A stretch of 12,180 nt of DNA from Lysobacterales bacterium (GTDB lineage Bacteria; Pseudomonadota; Gammaproteobacteria; Xanthomonadales; Rhodanobacteraceae): positions 1-12,180 of the forward strand of contig JAAFHE010000043.1 in assembly GCA_013298265.1 (NCBI GenBank), written 5' to 3'. The notes beneath the pieces were generated by a model that was not told the origin of the DNA, did not search any database, and saw nothing but the letters and a program-made list of their open reading frames with translations. Each line of letters begins with the position of its first letter. Position 1 is the first letter of the stretch. Below are positions 8,516 to 12,180 of the stretch, piece by piece. The translations under genes were made by a program, and so were the position numbers.

Positions 8516-8545
8516 CTGTAGATCTCGACCTTTGTCGAACTACAG
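8516..8545. repeat. Two-part inverted repeat, possible operator or hairpin
   Basis: Outer arms CTGTAG (8516-8521) and CTACAG (8540-8545) enclose inner arms TCGAC (8525-8529) and GTCGA (8534-8538) around a four-base CTTT. Eleven paired bases in total, interrupted by three bases on one side and one on the other. No T tract follows, so it is not a typical terminator. It lies just upstream of the candidate cassette promoter, a suitable place for a regulator site. Confidence 0.45.
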
Positions 8546-8616
8546 CTTGGCAATATCGAAGAAAGCATGTGTCTCCGCGGTCCGCTAGGTTCCTACTGCC
8601 GATGTGACAGTAGTTC

Positions 8617-8630
8617 CGGTTGTACAACTG
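8617..8630. repeat. Perfect 10-bp palindrome in a longer imperfect dyad before the start of the rightward gene
   Basis: GTTGTACAAC (8619-8628) is a perfect palindrome. With CC before it (8616-8617) and GG after it (8630-8631) it forms a 16-base dyad with a single mismatched pair. It ends at the ribosome site (GGGAG, 8630-8634) of the 251-residue protein gene. It could be an operator at which a repressor blocks expression, or a small mRNA structure. Chance is possible at this length. Confidence 0.35.
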
Positions 8631-8642
8631 GGAGAGATACCT

Positions 8643-9398
8643 ATGAGCAAGTGGCTTATCCACGCGGCGTTCGCGCTCGCCGCTGTGCTGAGCAGCGGCG
8701 CCAATGCGCAGACCGCTTCCCCGCGCGATCCAAACTCGTTCCCGGACTACGCCGAAACCGAGTACGAACAGTCGATCATCACTATCCCAATCTACGCCGG
8801 CAATCGGGAGCCGGTCGAAATCCTCAAGCTGACCGCGTTCATGCGGCTTGAGCGCGAGAGGCCGACGCGCAATGGCCTGGGCCATCGCCAGCTGGAGTTC
8901 ACCATCGCCGACTGGGAACTCTATGGCTACAGCGAATTCCTCGAGGCCGACGTGACATTCAAGCTGTCCGACGTGCCGGTTCAGCCCAAGAGCCTGGTAG
9001 TGGCGCTGACGGAGCGTTCGGACTATCCGGCGATGATTGTCTACAACGCGATCTACGACATCTACATTGATCAGAAGCTGGTCGCCAAGAATCGGCCCGG
9101 CGTCGCGTTCGCGAAGAATGTCTACGAGATTCCGCCGCGCAACATCAGCGTCGCATTCTCCAAGCCGTTCTCGCTCCCGGGCGACTTCACCCTCAACGCA
9201 GCGGCTGCAGAGCGCGTGAAGAAGATCGCGGCCAACACCAAGGCGGCGGGCGGTCAGAAAATCACGATCTACTGTCCATACTTCTTCTGCGACGGTACCT
9301 GCGAGGACATGTCCCAGATCACGTTGCAGGAGTACGAACAGGGCGTATCGATCTCCAAGGCGATTCGTGCCGGCCAGTTCACGCTTAAGCGGGACTAG
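8643..9398 (+). CDS. Unrecognised exported protein, 251 residues, divergent from the enediyne cassette
   Basis: The start is ATG 8643, with a good GGGAG eight bases upstream (8630-8634); an in-frame GTG at 8604 lacks such a site and would put 13 residues before the signal peptide. Residues 1-22 form a clean Sec signal peptide (hydrophobic stretch 5-19, cleavage after ANA). The mature part of about 229 residues alternates hydrophobic and polar residues and looks mainly beta. It contains a C-x4-C-x3-C cluster (C211, C216, C220) in a CPYFF-CDGTC context, which may be a disulfide or metal site. I do not recognise the family; a loose resemblance to DUF6073-type proteins of actinomycetes is from memory and weak. 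Expected location is the periplasm or outside the cell. It is transcribed away from the cassette from a shared intergenic region, so co-regulation is possible. No function can be assigned. Confidence 0.85.
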   Translation: MSKWLIHAAFALAAVLSSGANAQTASPRDPNSFPDYAETEYEQSIITIPIYAGNREPVEILKLTAFMRLERERPTRNGLGHRQLEFTIADWELYGYSEFLEADVTFKLSDVPVQPKSLVVALTERSDYPAMIVYNAIYDIYIDQKLVAKNRPGVAFAKNVYEIPPRNISVAFSKPFSLPGDFTLNAAAAERVKKIAANTKAAGGQKITIYCPYFFCDGTCEDMSQITLQEYEQGVSISKAIRAGQFTLKRD

Positions 9399-9431
9399 CA
9401 AACCCGGTACAGAATGGGAAAATCCGGACGG

Positions 9432-9447
9432 GCGCGCGGTAGCGCGC
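9432..9447 (+). terminator. GC hairpin after the 251-residue protein gene
   Basis: GCGCGC (9432-9437), loop GGTA, GCGCGC (9442-9447), starting 34 bases after the TAG. A six-base perfect stem without a T tract. It may slow or stop transcription or protect the mRNA 3' end, but does not have the form of a standard intrinsic terminator. The rest of 9399-9587 shows no gene. Confidence 0.3.
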
Positions 9448-9587
9448 TCGTTCGGGCCAGGCGAAGGCCGTCAGGGCGGTCCTTTGCGCGACAGGCGGCA
9501 CCGTCAACGAGGAAATGCGACCGCAGAAACCCTGCAGCACGATGCTGGTAGAACCTTCCCATGCTGAAAACCCAAGGAGATCATGCA

Positions 9588-10124
9588 ATGTCCCGATGCT
9601 CATGTCCGCGCCGGTACGGCCATCGTGCCAAGGCTGCCGCCACCGTGGCGGCTTTTTTGCTTTTTGCCGGTAGCGACGTCTACGCCCAGGCCGCGCGGCC
9701 TGCCCTTGACGATCTGGCGTTTCTCGCCGGGTGCTGGGAAGGCGAGCTCGCCGATGGCTCCACGATCCGCGAGACCTATACGGCGCCGCGCGGGGGCGCG
9801 ATGCTTGGCAACAGTCAGGTCTCTGCTGCGGGAAAAACCCTGTTCTTCGAATTCATCCAGGTCGCGCAGACGGAGACCGGCGTTGCCTACAAGCCGTCTC
9901 CGAATGCCAAGGACTCCGTCGCGTTTCCGGTCGCCAAGCTGACGGGTACGGCCGTGGTGTTCGAGAACGCCGCGCACGACTTTCCGCAGCGCATCGCCTA
10001 CACGCTGGAAGGCGACAAGCTCACGGCGCGCATCGAGAAACTCGATGGCCAGAAATCGCAGACGTTTCCGATGAAAGCTGTCCCTTGCGGAGGGGAGTCG
10101 CACCGCAAGGCGCTGGCGAAATAG
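9588..10124 (+). CDS. Exported DUF6265-type protein
   Basis: 178 residues from ATG 9588, chosen because AAGGAG (9574-9579) lies eight bases upstream; an in-frame ATG at 9561 has no good ribosome site. Residues 1-34 are a Sec signal peptide with a basic front (CPRRYGHRAK) and cleavage near VYAQ. The mature protein matches the DUF6265 pattern: LDDLAFLAGCWEG at 40-52, RETYTAPRGGAMLG at 61-74, a middle with EFI and TGVAY, and FENAAHDFPQRIAY at 125-138. Proteins of this family are small beta-rich domains, often exported, without a known biochemical role; the fold may bind a lipophilic ligand, but that is inference. The C-terminus carries an extra basic tail after PCGG. It lies alone, with hairpins on both sides. 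A terminator-like element lies inside its signal-peptide coding region. Confidence 0.82.
   Translation: MSRCSCPRRYGHRAKAAATVAAFLLFAGSDVYAQAARPALDDLAFLAGCWEGELADGSTIRETYTAPRGGAMLGNSQVSAAGKTLFFEFIQVAQTETGVAYKPSPNAKDSVAFPVAKLTGTAVVFENAAHDFPQRIAYTLEGDKLTARIEKLDGQKSQTFPMKAVPCGGESHRKALAK
9636..9658 (+). terminator. Intrinsic-terminator-like hairpin inside the signal-peptide coding region
   Basis: GCCGCCAC (9636-9643) and GTGGCGGC (9645-9652) are perfect inverted copies one base apart, allowing a six-base GC stem with a five-base loop, followed directly by TTTTTT (9653-9658) and, after GC, five more T. This is the textbook layout of a rho-independent terminator, placed at codons 17-24 of the DUF6265-type gene (Ala-Ala-Thr-Val-Ala-Ala-Phe-Leu). 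It could act as an attenuator, or be a by-product of an alanine-rich signal peptide followed by Phe and Leu codons. Confidence 0.4.
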
Positions 10125-10132
10125 TCCAATGC

Positions 10133-10159
10133 CGCGCGCGGCCGCTATGGCCGCGCGCG
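10133..10159 (+). terminator. Strong 11-bp GC hairpin after the DUF6265-type gene
   Basis: Arms 10133-10143 and 10149-10159 are perfect inverted copies (CGCGCGCGGCC and its complement) around the loop GCTAT, starting eight bases after the TAG. A second short palindrome, GCCCGGGC, follows at 10162-10169. There is no T tract, so factor-independent termination is uncertain, but the stem is very stable and sits exactly at the gene end. It probably marks the 3' boundary of the transcript. Confidence 0.5.
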
Positions 10160-10203
10160 TCGCCCGGGCGTGAGGCCCGCGACTCGCAGATACGGATTCG
10201 AAC

Positions 10204-11411
10204 ATGAACCTGTGTGTCGTCACTCGTTCCGTCGTGCGCATCGGTGCTGTGCTGCTGACAGTCACCGGAGGCGCACAGGCCGCAACGCTGCAGGTTGCGC
10301 CGGCGACGGCCGGCTGCAAAGCCGATGCCGTCGACAAGAATCGCTACTGTTCGCTGCGCAGCGCCATCGCGGCAGCCAATCGCGATGCCGGCGCCGACGT
10401 CATCGCACTCGAACCGAACAGCGTCTACGAACTGGCCGAGGTCGACCATGTCAACGAAGGCGGCAATGGACTGCCGGCCGTCATCGGCACGCTGCGCATC
10501 GAAGGCAATGGCGCGACGATTCGGCGCAGCGACGGGCGAACGTGCCTCCGTTTCGCCTGTTTCGCGTCGAGAAGGACGGCGACCTCGCGCTGGATCGCCT
10601 GACCTTGCGCAACGGCACGACACCGCGTGGCTTCGATGGTGCGGCCATCTGGAGCGTCGGACGCCTGTCACTGACGTTCTGCACGCTTGAGGAAAATCAC
10701 TCCGGTGACGACGGTGGCGCGATCCGTAGCGATGGCGTGTTGCGGATCGCCGACTCGCTGGTGCGCGGCAACAGTGCCCGCTGGCGTGGCGGCGTCGGCG
10801 GGGGGCTGCAGAGTTCCACGCAGTCCGGCAGTGCAGACAGCATCATCGAGCGCACGACATTCGAGAACAACGAGGCTTGGTCGGGCGGCGGCGCACTGTG
10901 GCTCATGGGCACCACGCTGCTCGTCAACACGACGCTGTCGGGCAATCGCGCCGGCGAACGCGGCGGTGGTGTGCTCAACTATGGGAACCTGGAGCTGCGC
11001 AACGCGACGATCACGGACAACCAGGCGGGCGTTACCGCTGGCGGCCTTTTCACGTACGGGCCTGTCAGCCTGGGCAACACATTGCTGTCCGGCAACCGCG
11101 CGATGATCGCGAGCGATTGCCAGGGGAAGCTGGTGTCGCTTGGCTACAACCAGATCGGCAATTCCTACCGCTGCACGGTGGACGGCGACACAACCGGCAA
11201 CGTCCCCGGCGGTGTGCCGGCGCTGGCTCCGATCTCCGACGTCGGCGGCGTGCGTGCGCACGAGCCCAGGATCGGCGGCACGCTGATCGACGCAGGCAAT
11301 CCTGCCCCTCCGGGCAGTGCCGATGCGGCCTGCGACCGCGTCGATCAACGCAATCATGCACGCGCCGGCCGTTGCGATATCGGCGCGGTCGAGCACGGGA
11401 CCGGCGGTTAG
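10204..11411 (+). pseudogene. Exported parallel beta-helix protein (CSLR-type N-terminus), broken by a single-base frameshift
   Basis: The first part (ATG 10204, residues 1-111) has a signal peptide ending near AQA and a cysteine-containing CSLRSAIAAANRDAGADVI segment typical of secreted beta-helix proteins. At GGG 10534-10536 the reading shifts by one base: the sensible sequence continues in another frame as ANVPPFRLFRV and runs to TAG 11411. Restoring one G gives SDGANVPPFRLF and a continuous protein of about 402 residues. The second part has PbH1-like turns such as FENNEAWSGGGALW, LSGNRAGERGGGV and ITDNQAGVTAGG, then the common ending CDRVDQRN...GRCDIGAVE. Such proteins are usually surface or secreted; binding partner or enzyme activity is unknown. 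Both parts look well preserved, so the break is recent or a sequencing error in a G run. The next gene follows after eight bases. Confidence 0.8.
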
Positions 11412-11419
11412 GAGCAGCA

Positions 11420-11986
11420 ATGAAAACCCATTCGCTAGCCGTAGGCATGATCGTCGCGCTCGCAGCGGTACTGCCGGCGCGGGCGGACGACCGCTGCGGC
11501 GCAAAGCCTGATGCGGCGCGATCCGAAGCCGCCGTGCGCGCGCTGACCGAGCTCGGTGCCGACATCCAGGTGCGCGACGAGGGCGGACGGCGCAAGATGA
11601 TGCTGACGACGGACGGAAACTGGCGCGGCGGCGACGAAGGTCTCACCCATCTCAAGGACGTCGCTGGTTTGTATAAATTGCGGCTGGCCGGACATATCAC
11701 CGACGCTGGACTCGCACGTCTCGTCGATATGTGCGAACTCACCTCGCTGGACCTGCACATCGTCGGCGTGACTGACGCGGGTGTGGCCGAACTGGGGCGC
11801 ATCAAGCGTTTGCAACGGCTGAATCTCACCTACACGAAAGTGTCCGATGCGGGACTCGACGCGCTCGCGGGATTGCGCGACCTGCAGTGGCTCGGCCTTT
11901 CCTATACGCGTGTGACGCAGACCGGCATCGACAAGCTCAGGCAGTCGCTCAGCGGCACGATCATCGAAGGCAATCCATCACAGTAG
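11420..11986 (+). CDS. Small exported leucine-rich-repeat protein
   Basis: 188 residues from ATG 11420. AGGAG (11410-11414) overlaps the stop codon of the gene before, so the two are probably cotranscribed and coupled. Residues 1-22 form a signal peptide, cleaved after ARA. From about residue 75 there are four to five leucine-rich repeats of about 23-24 residues with the pattern LxxLxxLxxLxLxxxxVTDAG: turns at HITDAG (92-97), GVTDAG (116-121), KVSDAG (140-145) and RVTQTG (164-169). The repeat type resembles the cysteine-free F-box/GALA-like class common in large-genome bacteria. LRR domains bind proteins; the partner here is unknown. The upstream open frame to 10877 is antiframe shadow over the beta-helix gene and is excluded. 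Two cysteines (26 and 105) remain in the mature protein. Confidence 0.85.
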   Translation: MKTHSLAVGMIVALAAVLPARADDRCGAKPDAARSEAAVRALTELGADIQVRDEGGRRKMMLTTDGNWRGGDEGLTHLKDVAGLYKLRLAGHITDAGLARLVDMCELTSLDLHIVGVTDAGVAELGRIKRLQRLNLTYTKVSDAGLDALAGLRDLQWLGLSYTRVTQTGIDKLRQSLSGTIIEGNPSQ

Positions 11987-12180
11987 TGTGCTGTCCCAAG
12001 AGTTTTGGAACGAGAAACTCCGGATGGGATTCGCTGCGAAATCAGGCACGGCGCAGAGACGTGTCGCATTGGGGCGACTAGGGGCAACGACGTCTCGCGG
12101 CGAAAGACACAGGAATTCCCGGAAATTTGTGGGTTGGTGCGCCAGGCCCGGACCGGGCTCTCGCATTCCCGATCTCAACA
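11987..12180. other. Tail of the window without a supported gene
   Basis: After the LRR gene I see only weak structure: GAGTTT/AAACTC (12000-12020, nine-base loop) and GCCCGG-A-CCGGGC (12146-12158). Neither is followed by a T tract. The short open frames here have no ribosome site or protein-like composition. Confidence 0.4.

Larger units (their letters stand above)
8393..8642. promoter_or_regulatory. Divergent intergenic control region between the enediyne cassette and the exported-protein gene
   Basis: This 250-base gap separates two divergent genes, so it must hold the promoters for the leftward cassette and for the rightward 251-residue protein gene. It is locally less GC-rich around 8500-8570. 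It contains the inverted repeat at 8516-8545, the dyad at 8617-8630 and the weak promoter-like boxes listed separately. The open minus-strand frame crossing it (8451-9401) is antisense to the 251-residue protein gene and is not a credible gene. Confidence 0.6.

Noticed and set aside
8451..9401. Minus-strand open frame of 316 residues
   Set aside because: It is antisense to the gene with signal peptide and good ribosome site (8643-9398) and would cover the divergent control region.
9600..10337. Minus-strand open frame of 245 residues
   Set aside because: It is antisense to the DUF6265-type gene and the 5' end of the beta-helix gene; composition is arginine-rich and shows no domain.
10520..10545. 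Programmed -1 frameshift in the beta-helix gene
   Set aside because: There is no slippery heptamer or clear downstream structure, and a single missing G explains the break.
1..12180. CRISPR array, tRNA, rRNA, insertion sequence or attachment site
   Set aside because: No regularly spaced repeats, cloverleaf, transposase motif or long terminal repeats were seen.

Overview
The window is GC-rich and gene-dense. Its exported proteins carry signal peptides of Gram-negative type. Together with a cysteine-rich 'CSLR' type beta-helix protein, this suggests a proteobacterium, perhaps a gammaproteobacterium near the Xanthomonadales. That placement is inference from composition and gene style; there is no rRNA or marker gene here.

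The left two thirds (8392 down to 1, minus strand) look like the conserved warhead cassette of an enediyne biosynthetic cluster. Five genes run the same way with short gaps: a DUF1702 protein (E3 type), an AraC-family regulator, a membrane-anchored FG-GAP/VCBS protein ending in an ASPIC/UnbV domain (E5 type), a multi-pass membrane protein of UnbU/RnfD-NqrB type (E4 type), and the first 1176 residues of an iterative type I polyketide synthase (PksE type). The visible part of the PKS has a ketosynthase, an acyltransferase and one ACP, with active-site residues C212/H345/H385, S655/H756 and S975. The rest of the PKS and any E10-type thioesterase would lie off the left edge. In characterised enediyne clusters PksE and the E10 thioesterase make a linear polyene, and E3, E4 and E5 are conserved partners of unsettled function. 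Here the order is E3-AraC-E5-E4-E, not the common E3-E4-E5-E-E10, and a regulator sits inside the cassette.

Positions 8393-8642 are a divergent control region with a two-part inverted repeat, a near-perfect 16-bp dyad and a weak candidate promoter for the cassette.

The right third (plus strand) encodes four exported proteins: an unrecognised 251-residue protein that diverges from the cassette, a DUF6265-type protein, a parallel beta-helix protein broken by an apparent single-base deletion, and a small leucine-rich-repeat protein. The last two form a tight pair. Strong GC hairpins lie between genes. Whether the 251-residue protein belongs to the enediyne cluster is open; the other three look like ordinary envelope or secreted proteins beyond the cluster edge. 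The final 190 bases hold no gene I can support.
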